Positions 37,601 through 47,806 of a DNA stretch of 64,000 nt are shown here, piece by piece (the stretch's first letter is position 1; each line of letters opens with the position of its first letter). A program made the position numbers and the translations under genes. Where the stretch lies: contig NC_092671.1 of NCBI RefSeq assembly GCF_964355755.1, positions 13,372,501 through 13,436,500 of the forward strand. Reading direction: 5' to 3'. Below the pieces are notes generated by a model. That model was not told where the DNA came from. It did no database searches and saw only the letters and a program-made list of their open reading frames with translations. This stretch comes from Antedon mediterranea. Lineage: Eukaryota > Echinodermata > Crinoidea > Comatulida > Antedonidae.

Positions 37601-40600
37601 TTTATTTAATAAAAGAATTTCAACCTAGGTTATGGCAAATGAAAATATATTCACGGTTCTCTGCACTACACTTGTTACTTTAAATGAATGTCTGAACAAA
37701 CATCTAAACGTAATTGCGTCCTGTGTCCTTTTTTCTCCACTATAGATTTTCTTCTTGAGCCATCTGTTCTACCTGCCTTTTGTTACAATTCTGATACTAC
37801 ATGGGCCTAGGTTTTGGAAGTTTTTTGTAATTCCTGGAACATTGTTTGTTTTGGAAAAGATATGGAGTAGTGAGTTATTGAAGCGACTACGGTATGGATT
37901 AACTTACGCCGAAGAGGTTCATTTGCTTCCTAACGGGGTAAGTTACTGAAATGAGCCATACACACATTCTAGTCCAGTGGCCGTATTCACCAATCTCACT
38001 TAGGCTAAGGGAAAAAATTATAAAATAAATTATAATAAAATTTAAGAATTCCCTTAACAAAGGGAAACACTTAAGGGGTATTCACAAATGAGTTAAGGGA
38101 TTCACTTACCTAAGGAAAACACTTAATTTAAGGGTAAAACTTAAGGGTAAAAATAATCATAAATATTCATGAGTTGTCCCATTGTCCAATCACAGAGGAT
38201 TTAATTCCCCTATGGTCCAATCACTTTCCTCTCTAAAACTAATTTGCATATTTAAAAAAAGAGTAAGGGATTTGGGGGTTGGGAAGGATGAAGAGAAAAC
38301 TTTTGTTAAAGTTAGTCCGCCATTTTGAAATCAAAATGGCGGCCACTTACCATGGTCGAAAAAATGGCACCAAAGTTTTTCTTGTTCAATTCTGAGTCAG
38401 AAAAACGTTGGTGCCGACAATTAACATCAAAAGCCTACAAAATGACATAAGCCCCTGGATTATTCTATAGTTTTGAAATAGGACCAATTTAAGCTCAATT
38501 GTATAAACATATTACTAAAAACAAACGAATCACATTTATCGACATGGAGTTTGGGTAAGTTGTCAAGTTAATAATTATTGGCGAAAGAAGTCAACTTGTA
38601 CGGGTAAATGACGGGTTTTTTTTTGGTTTTTTTAGGTTGTTCATTTAAAGATGACTAGACATCGTAATTTTGTGTTTAATCCTGGAGACTACGTATTTCT
38701 ACACATACCGATTCTTCAGAAATATGAATGGCATCCGTTTACGATTAGCAGCTCTCCCGACGACGATGGTAATTGAATATTTAGTATCAACGATATCTAA
38801 ATCTAGACGTAATTATAGCGCAACGTAAAATATAACCTAATACTAAAGAGCACTGTGTTCCGATAATATATATGATATGGTGGATAATTTAAAGATGTTG
38901 AACTGCACCAGTTTTGAAAAGAATATGTTATATTTCAATAGGCCTATTCACAGATACGTACGCTATTTCCTTTCTGTACTATAGCATTCTTGTTAACAGT
39001 ACTATTCTTTTTCTTTAGCGACAATATCGTGTCACATTCGCACATTGGGTGATTGGACAAAGAGTTTGTACAAGTTTTTCGAGGCTCGTAAAGGAGAGCA
39101 AATGGTAGACAACTTCAGAGTAGAACAGACCGAAAAAACAACAAGTAAGTCAAATAATCCAGCTGAATCTGGTCCCACTGTTATGAGGGTTAGACGTAGA
39201 AGTACTTCCTCAATTCGTGCAACACCCACCTTAGAAAAAATAAATGAGGCCGAGAACGAACGAACCGTCACCGACGTAATACGACCGGTACGACAACCAG
39301 GAGAAGCTCGGCAAAAACCACCGGGATATTGTCAGGTAACAGGACTTTGTTCCGCTCAAGAAAAGCTTGAGGAGCTCAGAAGACAAGAAACTTTACTTAT
39401 GATTGAGGATGAGGTTCAAGAGGACGTCATCTATACTAAAAAGGAGAATGTGTCAGACCGTAGGAAATTATATGTAAGCTTAAGATAATATGATGAATCA
39501 AAGAAATTGTTAATATCAAATATCAATATGTTTAAACATTGTAACTTGACGAAATATGTGAACAATCTAAACCTGAATAAATTGAGAAAGCTTGATATTC
39601 GGTCAAAATACCTCAACAGTAGGCTATTTTGGAGATAATATTCTAAGTAGGATAATATCGTTTAACTCGAGTGTAAAATGTTAAACCATGTAAGTGGATA
39701 ATGATCTTGAACTGATCAACAAATGCTTTGAACATAATGCACAATAATTATTTATCTGTATATTGTGTAATATTGTTGTTGCAGCACAATTCAAGGGATT
39801 CGACATGGAAAAGCAAAAGTATTCGACATTCTATTTCAACGCAAACCAGTTGTGATTTAAATACCAATGAAATCAACATTGTATCGAAAATATCTGACGA
39901 TGCTGAAAAACTAAGGGTATTTTGAGCACTTATTAAATACAATTAACGTGCATGTTCTTAATGTATAGGTTATGTAACCACTGCGGTAACTCTATTTCAT
40001 TATCTTTGAATCAACTACTCTCTTCTTGTCTTTTACATCTTATTTCATTTTCTGTAGGTGTACATTGACGGGCCGTATGCAACTCAATCTTGTCGTGTGT
40101 TTGAGACCGATCACGCCGTTCTTGTCGCTACCGGTATCGGGGTTACACCATTTGCATCGATACTATACAGTATTTTACATCGCTATCGTAATTCTAAGTC
40201 AACATGCCCTTCATGCAATTATACGTGGCTAAATGGAAAACTCCGGTATTTAAACCGTTTAAAAAAGGTAGAGTGGTACTTCCGTTCTCTTGGGTCTTTC
40301 CCTTCAGATGTTTTCAGTTGGTGACACATCTTGTTTTTTATCCTTGCTGCCCTTGGAGTGGTGTTGCCCATCTCATCTTCGTCAACATTGGGTTTCCCAT
40401 TCTCATCAATTAATATGTACGAAAATATGTGTTCTCCTTACAGGTTGATTTTATTTGGATAAATCGTGACTCTAAATCTTTCGAATGGTTTGTTGGGTTG
40501 CTAACTCAACTGGAGCATCAACAACAAGAGACGGTCTTCTCAGACTTTCTCACAATCCACTTGTACATGACCTCACAACCACACAAAGATGATACTCGTG

Positions 40601-41110
40601 ACCTTGCACTGCAGATGGCCCTAGATCGCATGTGTCACCAAGATACTGGTGACGTAATCACTGGACTGAAGACAAGAACTAAAATTGGACGACCAAACTG
40701 GGAAGAGGTCAATATTCTTTTATTCTCTTTTAATTAGAAATGCTTGCTCTTGATTAATAATACCTTTTCACATCGCCTTAAACTCCAAAGTCTACACACT
40801 CCACACCACACACCATACAAAACGGCTATGTGAAAGGGGTATAATTTTAATTATACAAAATGTTAACGATGTTTGTGCTAATTTAGTAACGTTAAATTCC
40901 ATTTCTTTATTTACGTTATCTACTTGTGCCCAAGGAAACTTTCGGAATATCTTAAGTTTACGACTCTTTTTTATATAGTTGATGCTGTCAATCAAGAAGA
41001 AACGTACTGGTAAAGTTAAGGTGTTTTTCTGTGGTCCAACCGTATTGGCAAACACAATCAAGTTACACGCACAAAATTGTGGATTTTTGTTCTGCAAAGA
41101 GATATTTTGA
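34681..41110 (+). CDS. NOX5: NADPH oxidase 5 paralogue (NOX5-B) with degenerate EF-hands
   Basis: Exons: 34681-34779, 35056-35203, 36049-36250, 36442-36665, 36767-36967, 37267-37442, 37746-37937, 38636-38768, 39019-39473, 39785-39916, 40058-40267, 40444-40707, 40979-41110 (stop TGA 41108); 2568 nt, 855 aa. An in-frame TAG at 34666 supports the ATG at 34681. Intron positions and phases match NOX5-A. The haem histidines (FHK...IVHTGAH; SHLFY...LILHG), FAD motif HPFTISS and NADPH motifs ATGIGVTPFAS and CGPTVLA are kept, so electron transfer is expected. The calcium half has decayed: DKNGDGWLRLSS lacks the position-12 Glu, DVEGTGLLTMPA lacks most ligands, and the last loop is two residues short (SLGNTNLVSFEE). 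The insert between FAD and NADPH motifs is about 85 residues longer. Exon 5 ends at a GC donor. A likely poly(A) signal AATAAA is at 41115. Confidence 0.9.
36961..36973 (+). other. GC-AG intron donor of NOX5-B exon 5
   Basis: The exon ends AATGCAG|GCATGT, where the homologous NOX5-A junction reads AATGCAG|GTATGT. Both exons are 201 nt, and the next exon needs exactly this phase. The nearby GT (GCAT|GTAGTC) would break the frame. A single T-to-C change in the donor is the simplest reading. Confidence 0.75.
39019..39916 (+). other. Expanded regulatory insert of NOX5-B (exons 9-10)
   Basis: Exons 9 and 10 encode about 195 residues, against about 110 in NOX5-A exons 9-10. After the conserved WTKSLYKFFE the added part is highly charged: a basic Ser-rich patch (MRVRRRSTSSIR), then acidic and Lys/Glu-rich stretches. 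In human NOX5 the corresponding loop carries phosphorylation and phospholipid-binding segments, so this is probably a regulatory region. That role is inferred from position. Confidence 0.6.
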
Positions 41111-41339
41111 ATAGAATAAATAAAATAAATGTTTAGTATATTTTATTCTTGAATAATTTGCATGGTTTCTTATACAAAGCGGTCCTAATTGTTTATAATA
41201 ATCAAGAAATATGTGTAAAACCTTAGGCCTAACTAAAAAAAGTGAATATAAATTAAATAATTATTATAGGCCTTATTATATTGAATAAAGATTACAATGC
41301 AATGACAGAGAGATTTTTTTTTGTCCGATTTTGGCAGGA

Positions 41340-41450
41340 AGACTGAAGCAATTCAGTGAAAACTGACAAGGACATATACATGGCTGCAGTCGCGTGCTTA
41401 AGTTAGTGTTTACCGACCGACCGACCGACCGACCGACCGACCGACATAGT
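41340..41450 (-). repeat. Dispersed repeat with (CGGT)n stretch, copy 2
   Basis: This is the opposite-strand counterpart of 24880-24985. A (CCGA)n run at 41412-41445 (about eight units) is preceded by AGTTAGTGTT, GCGTGC and ATACATGGCTGCAG. It lies within the 633-bp gap between the NOX5-B stop and the next ATG, so it may overlap the promoter of the FAD oxidoreductase gene. Confidence 0.7.
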
Positions 41451-41742
41451 GAGCTGTAGAGCCGCGTTGTACGCGACTAAAAACCAAAACATCATTTTAC
41501 TTAGGAATCGCCTACTAATATTAAGTTAAGTTGGCAAGATCGATTATGTTTCAATGTTTCTGATTGCTTATACTGCCCTCTATAAAGGCTTCTCACAAAA
41601 GTGTCGTTCGTACTTGAATGTCACTAGACTAAGCACTCACCATAGAGATCGTACACACGCTGAGGATACACCTGTGTGCTCTCACTAACCCGGTAGTTTT
41701 ATAATTTATTTTTTTGGGTTGTCATCTTACATAATATCTACA

Positions 41743-44700
41743 ATGAGGAATCGAACGATTTGTATACTTGCAATTGGTACGTACACGCATTTTTAATCAA
41801 ACGTTATAATGTAGACCTATCTATTGTATACTATTTAAGTAAGTTAGTTTCCAGGCTACAGTTACGATTAGTTTATTGTTTTAATGACTAAATGATGAAA
41901 GTTTTAATAGTTAATGTTATTTATACTTTGTATTAATATTGTCGGTGTCAAATACTATGCACATTTTCAAGATTACTACCGTGCACTATTCTACAAGATA
42001 CTAAAACCATATTGTAAAAATGTTTTTTACTTACAGTAATACTTTGGTTCTCATGGGTTGCATTCCCACGACCACCCAGGGTTATCAAACCAGTGAATCC
42101 AAATGACCCTACTAATCTACCAGACCAGGTCACAAAGAATGTGTTAGTAATCGGTAAGTATGTTTGTTAATACTGTAATATATTCGATATAATAATCTTC
42201 AATGCTTTTAAACCCATTACTTTTTTACATTTTTTTTTTATTAATGGTACGTACTGATTTTATCAGTGGTACCAATTTTATCTAACGGTATCCAATCCTA
42301 TTTTTGTTATTGTTTATTTGGTCTTTTTCAATATGTACATTTAAAAAAACTGAATTGGGAGACCAGGGTCGATTGAACTAAATCACTGCCGAATTATCCA
42401 ACCCCATTTCAGTTTACACCATAAAACAAATCAATTAAAAAAATGAAATGAGTACTAAATGTACAATTAATCAAAATCAAAATATAAACTTTTCTAAAGC
42501 CGATTTTCCACTAGGCGAATTTGTTCGAGCGAATCGAATGCGTCAGGTTATACGCATGCGTAGATAGGGATTTGGAAGATGGAAACATGAATACGCATGC
42601 GTATAAGCTAACGCTTTCGATTCGCGCTAACAAATTCGCCTAGTGGAAAATCAGCTTAAGAAAAGAAGATGGGCTTTTTAGGCCATATTATTGGTGGTGC
42701 TTGGTGGTGTAGTGCCTGTTATTTGCGTGATTTGTAAGTAATGGTGGCAATGATTGGCTAAACCTTTTCCTTTGGTAATAGGCGGTGGTCTTGCTGGTTT
42801 ATCAGCAGCATTAGAGTTGTCTGAAAGAGGTTTCAATGTTTCGATTAAGGAAGCCGATACTGTAGTTGGCGGAAGACTGCATACGAAAGATGTGAAGTTA
42901 CTGAACCAAACATGGCCAATTGAGACTGGTTTTCATGGTAAAATTAATAGCTAAATTACAATTTTTTTAAAGCCTACATTGGTACAGGTTTACTATATTA
43001 ACAATACCAAAACATATCTAATAGGTCTTTTTTCCGAATATACAAGGTACGATCGGATCGCCGCCATATTCAAAATGTAATTCTCGAATATGGCCTTGCT
43101 CAAAGTTACAAATTAAGCATGACCCTGTTGGCACGGCTGCCGTTAATCTATTGTTCGGGTTTTCTTATAACTATCCTCGCACTGCAGATGATGTTGCTTC
43201 TTCTAATCCGACACACTTTTAATTTCAGCATGGTTCAATAACTATTTCCAATCACATGACATTTTGGAGAGGCTTGGAGTGAAGTCCAATTTCAGAAGAT
43301 GGGAGGCTGTGGACTATATATTCAGGGACTATGAACCTGAGAGCATTTACAGCAAAGGACCATATCCATTAAATCTATTTGGTAATAAAGATTATTCCAT
43401 TATTTATTTGATCAATATTTACATAACAAAAAATAAATAAACCACCGTGGTTGAGCCACGACACGTGCCCTATTAGGGCTAATCATGAATGCATTAGGGC
43501 CTATGAAAATGTATTGAAAGTTTGAATTACATTTAGGTCTGATACACCGCAGTCCAAATATGAAACTGACCGATGCATTACACAGTGTGAAATCTCTGGT
43601 GGATCTTGCCTATTTCCAGTATGATACCATATTCGAAAAGTATGCTAATACTACACTTGGTAAGTATAAATGAACAGTACGAAAACAAATCTTAATTCGA
43701 GAATAATCCCATAAATAATGTATGTGTATATTATTACCACGTAAGTGTATTAAAATAGTCAGAATTGGTGGGTATTTGTCATGTTTAATAATTAAAAATA
43801 ATTAATTTAATCAACCAACCCATCAATGATAACATTAAATTAATTTCAATATTTTTCATTTATATTTCATGTATTTTGCAGAGGAGTGGGCTAGGGACAA
43901 AGACGTACCACAGTCATTCTACGATATACTGATGAAGCCTATTCTATCCGTGACACTTAATCGTCGAGATATCTTTAGTGCAGCCGAGATGCTAACATAT
44001 AACCAAATATACTTTTTAAGTGACTCGAGCGTAAGCATAATAGGCCGAATTCAACATTTACCTTATTTATTGATCATATTTTACCATTATAATTATCAAC
44101 AATTATTTTGTTGTAATTGTTATATCATTGACTGTTGATTTAATAACCTATATGCACTTGGACCTTTTGTAGGCTGATCATAGAATAATAACTACAAAGA
44201 ATTTCCAAGACGCTGTCATCGGACCATGGACTCAATTGTTACTTTCGTATGGGGTCCGGTAAGTAAACGAATGTTCAAAAATTTATTTTGACGATGTGTT
44301 TTGTATAGGGGAAACGATTGGTTTGCCACAGGGTGGTGGTAAGACTAAGAGGATACAAGAGGTGCTAACAAGTGTAATCTTGATAGTGCATATGTTAAGT
44401 CTAAGGGAAGCGAAATAATACACTATAAAGCAGTAGAATCCTTATCAAGGAGACACATTCGACACACAACAAAGTGTCCCCTTAATAGGTGTGTTCCCCT
44501 GAATAGTGTTGAGCCGTAATGTTAAAACATATATGGTTCTTGTTTAGCTTCACATAAAAGAAGTCCTAATTTATTTTAGTGTCTTAGAATAGGGATTCTC
44601 TATTCCTATTTGTTAATGTGCTAAACTAATGTTTTTTTTTCTTCAGAATTCAGTTAAATACAAAGGTAGAACAACTTGTTATGAATAACGATGGGAGCAA

Positions 44701-45415
44701 ATTTATTTCAACAAGTTCAACTCCAAACGAACAATTTGACCATGTTATCATGGCTGCCAGTTTGGACTCTATTCAGAATATCCTAAAATCCACAGAAAAA
44801 CAATATCATGATAATGAACAAATAAGGAATAAAATTAACTGTTTGCTAAGAAAAGTCGGAAAATTACCCATGTCACCACCGTATAAAGTAATGCGTGTAT
44901 GGTTTGACAAACAATTACAAAATAAACCAGAGATTTTAGAAACACCACATCATCATCCAATTAATCTGATTGTTCAGTATAATCTATTGGAAGAAACATA
45001 TGCCGAATGGGCAAATAGGACTGGTGGGTCTGTTTTAGAATTCCATTTATATACGTGGAGTTACGGAGACGTTTCAGACGACAGAGTCTGGGATTTAATC
45101 CGACCAACAGCAGAAGAAATATATCCAGATATAAAAGATTTTAAAATTTTAGCCTACCATGTACATTCTGCAAACGATTTTCCTTCGTTTGAAATCAATA
45201 CACATCAGTTCCGACCTACTGTAACTTATCCAAAAGAGTGCGAATTGCCGAATCTGTCTTTTGCTGGTGATTGGCTGTACACTGATTTCCCATCGGCACT
45301 GATGGAAAGAGCTGTTACCACTGGCAGGCAAGCAGCAAATCATGTATTATTGTCAGAAGGTGTTAGGCAGTCAAACATTGTATCTATCAATTTGGACGGA
45401 CCAGGAATTGTGTAG
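41743..45415 (+). CDS. FAD-dependent oxidoreductase, phytoene-desaturase/amine-oxidase type
   Basis: Exons: 41743-41776, 42037-42153, 42782-42937, 43229-43381, 43537-43659, 43882-44030, 44173-44258, 44647-45415 (stop TAG 45413); 1587 nt, 528 aa. Residues 1-21 are hydrophobic after a short basic start (MRNRTICILAIVILWF), a signal peptide or anchor. The dinucleotide fold is clear: VLVIGGGLAGLSAALEL with a downstream GGRL. ETGFHAWFNNYF and the C-terminal AGDW...P..LMERAV...AA pattern match FAD-dependent desaturases (plant PDS, bacterial CrtU). The substrate cannot be read; a carotenoid, other isoprenoid or amine is possible. The family oxidises C-C or C-N bonds with FAD as acceptor. The last exon is 769 nt. 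The start is only 633 bp after NOX5-B. A poly(A) signal AATAAA lies near 45727. The animal-lineage role is unknown to me. Confidence 0.85.
42490..42667. mobile_element. MITE with about 45-bp inverted repeats in intron 2 of the FAD oxidoreductase gene
   Basis: The left text GATTTTCCACTAGGCGAATT recurs as reverse complement near 42632-42652, and complementarity extends inward through CGAATCGAA...GCGT and outward to CTTTTCT / AGAAAAG. The middle has two CGCATGCG copies. No coding content. The element is wholly intronic and should not affect the protein. Confidence 0.75.
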
Positions 45416-46072
45416 TTTTTAAAATTAATAATGTATGCAGATGTTTTCTATTATAATGCCACCACTTGTATTACACATTGTGCTAACACAATGGTATTAC
45501 TTAAGGTCAATAACGTTAAGATTATATATAATGCTTTAGTATTGTGTTAAAAATGTCTAAATATGATCAAAACAATGAATAATGCAATCAATTATTTTAA
45601 AGAAAATCCTAATTTTATTTTCTTTATTTTCATATTGCATCCTTACCATTTCCATCATTATTGTTTAAAATGGGGAAAATACAATGAGCGAGTTGATATT
45701 GCTAATACTATAGCTGTTTAATTCACAATAAAATATCAAATCCAATATCCTATTTGAATTAAAATGAAGATTTATATGCCATATACCACGCCGTGTTTCC
45801 TAGTAAAAAAACACAACTTGCATAATCAACAAGCACAACGCAAGTACTAAGGAATTAATGAGTGAGGTATAAACCAGTAACAATATGAGAATGCATTACG
45901 AGCTTATAATAACATCTTAATCCAAATGTATGCTTACAATTCGTGAAGCGTCAAATTGAAAGCTCACAATTGAATCCCCGGATAAATTATTATGAAATGC
46001 TTCAGTTGTAAATTCAACTCGTAAACGTAAAGAAACTCAATACCGGTAAACTATATTCAAACTCAACCAAAG
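45416..46072. other. 3' UTR and spacer after the FAD oxidoreductase gene
   Basis: AT-rich with a candidate polyadenylation signal at about 45727. I see no gene on either strand. Confidence 0.45.
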
Positions 46073-46079
46073 GTGTTCT

Positions 46080-46205
46080 TTAATTGGAAAGGTTGGAGTG
46101 TTATGATGCTTGGCTACTACTCTAGTGGTCCTGAGTTCAAGTCCGGTCACATGTCAGGATTTTTTCTAAGGACAAAACTACAACTCCACTCTCAAAGACT
46201 TGTAA
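46080..46205 (+). repeat. tRNA-derived SINE-like head
   Basis: GATGCTTGGCTACTACTC precedes GAGTTCAAGTCCGGTC (B-box GAGTTCAAGTCC), followed by a T-rich run and AAGGACAAAACTACAACTCC. This layout is typical of tRNA-related SINEs. It directly abuts a LINE 3' fragment, so the two may form one composite insertion. Confidence 0.45.
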
Positions 46206-46229
46206 TAAGACTTTGTTTATGTGAATCTT

Positions 46230-46995
46230 GTGTATATGTCTGCTGGTTGAACCACCCGTTTATTCTACCATATTTATTATATTGCAACATTATTTGGGCA
46301 GCCGATTACCCTTCAAATCTACACAAAATTCTTATATTACAAAAATGTGTCGTTCGCTTAATAACTTTTTCGCCATTTAGAACGCCCTCTGAACCTCTAT
46401 TTAAGAAGTTAAACATCGTAAAAATTAATGACCTTCACACAATTCAAGTTACTTCATTTATGTTTCAGTATGTCAATAATTAATTGTTAACTATATCGAT
46501 TTCAATGTTTTTTTCTAATCGTTTATTACTCCATACTTATAACATAAGGAAACCTAATTTATTATTTGTCCCCTTCGTAAGACTGAGGAAAAGCCAATTT
46601 TTCATTACTTTTTCAGGTCCCACTCAATGGAATAACCTAGATACAGCCACTATTAACGTTAAATCAATTAAACTTTTTAGAAGAAATATGAAAATGCAAT
46701 GTTTATCAAAGTATCAGTCAGATGACTGATAATTATTTGCGCAATCTTTAGTTTTTTAGTATTTTATATTGGTTTGTTTTCTTTTTTGTTGTTGTTGCTT
46801 TTTGTTTGTTTTTTATTTGGGGTCATTGAGACAAGTATTTTTACTTCTAATCTTGATCCCCTATTTATGGTCTTTTGTTTATCATTAATTGATTATATTG
46901 TATGTATTTTGTTTACATCTGTATTGTTATACATTAATGTATTAATTTGACCATATTTACAAATAAATATATTGAAAACTCAAAACTCAAACTAA
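46230..46995 (+). mobile_element. Degraded non-LTR retrotransposon, 3' end (CR1-like ORF tail)
   Basis: The frame reads YCNIIWAADYPSNLHKILIL, then KCVVRLITFSPFRTPSEPLF, then KINDLHTIQVTSFMF. After a TAA at 46482 it resumes with SYNIRKPN-type text and FSGPTQWNNLD to a TGA at about 46727. This is the usual post-RT tail of CR1/L2-type LINEs. The RT palm is absent, so it is 5'-truncated. The 3' end carries short repeats (AAAACTC) at about 46974-46992, as CR1-like elements often do. Confidence 0.7.
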
Positions 46996-47094
46996 TTAAT
47001 ATGGTAAAACAAACAAAAGTTGTAGTAACTGTCATAGGAAAGATCTGGGTACGACCAAATAACTTAATAAACATACTAATATGCTATACTAAAG

Positions 47095-47193
47095 AAGCGG
47101 CCCAAATATAGTAGTGATATGACATCATGTCCATACTAAATGGGCGCATCACATTTTTTTGTCACAAAAAGTTTGATAGTGTCGACAGAGCTT
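47095..47193. mobile_element. Truncated MITE, same family as 21504-21663
   Basis: The right end AGTTTGATAGTGTCGACAGA (47170 onward) and the subterminal GCGCATCACATTTTTTTGTC, plus ATATAGTAGTGATATGACATC, match the intronic MITE of NOX5-A. The left terminal repeat is missing. Confidence 0.6.
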
Positions 47194-47199
47194 ACGTGG

Positions 47200-47806
47200 A
47201 TAATCTTTATAATGATCTTCAAAACGTGCTCTAATATGTAACATTGCTATTAGTATTATGAAATGGGGCCTGCCTCGATGCCGGCCTCGATGAGTCAAAT
47301 GGGAGAGAGGCAACATCCGGCTTTTTGGTTGTATTTGCAATAAATATTTTTTATAATAAAAAGTTTTTTACCAATTGTTTATAAAGAAATATCTTTTCGA
47401 TAGCATAGTCACTAATTTTAGCGCGATATTTCGTCTATCACAGTGCTTTTACTGAAGTACATAACGTATTATGGTGGTTGGTGTTATTTGCTCTTTGAGC
47501 TATCGCCCTCTTGGGTGTATCTGAAAAGTACCCACTAATAAGGCCGCCCGTCATTCGCCCTACTGCTGGCTTTGATTGTACAGTATTTCATAACCCTCGT
47601 CATATTTGTTGAACTCAAGGATGTGGGATTTAAATAATTAAGTATAATATACGTCTCATATCTAACAAAGAAGGTAAATAACTTCGCACTAGTGGAGCAT
47701 ATCACTCGCCGTTGTGCTTAATCCTCTGATTCAGGCTTCACAGCGAATGAATTAATTTTCTGCTGAATCTAGAATTGTTGTCGGTAATACCGGCGTAGAG
47801 TGAAGG
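47200..47806. other. Spacer upstream of the SDR gene
   Basis: No coding sequence found. It should contain the promoter and 5' UTR of the SDR gene starting at 47807, but no element could be placed with confidence. Confidence 0.35.

Noticed and set aside
40204-40413. Frames overlapping NOX5-B exon 11
   Set aside because: Alternative-frame shadows of the NADPH-binding exon.
46073-46483. A single 136-codon gene
   Set aside because: The first part is a SINE-like sequence and the rest a LINE tail; the frame only happens to be open across both.
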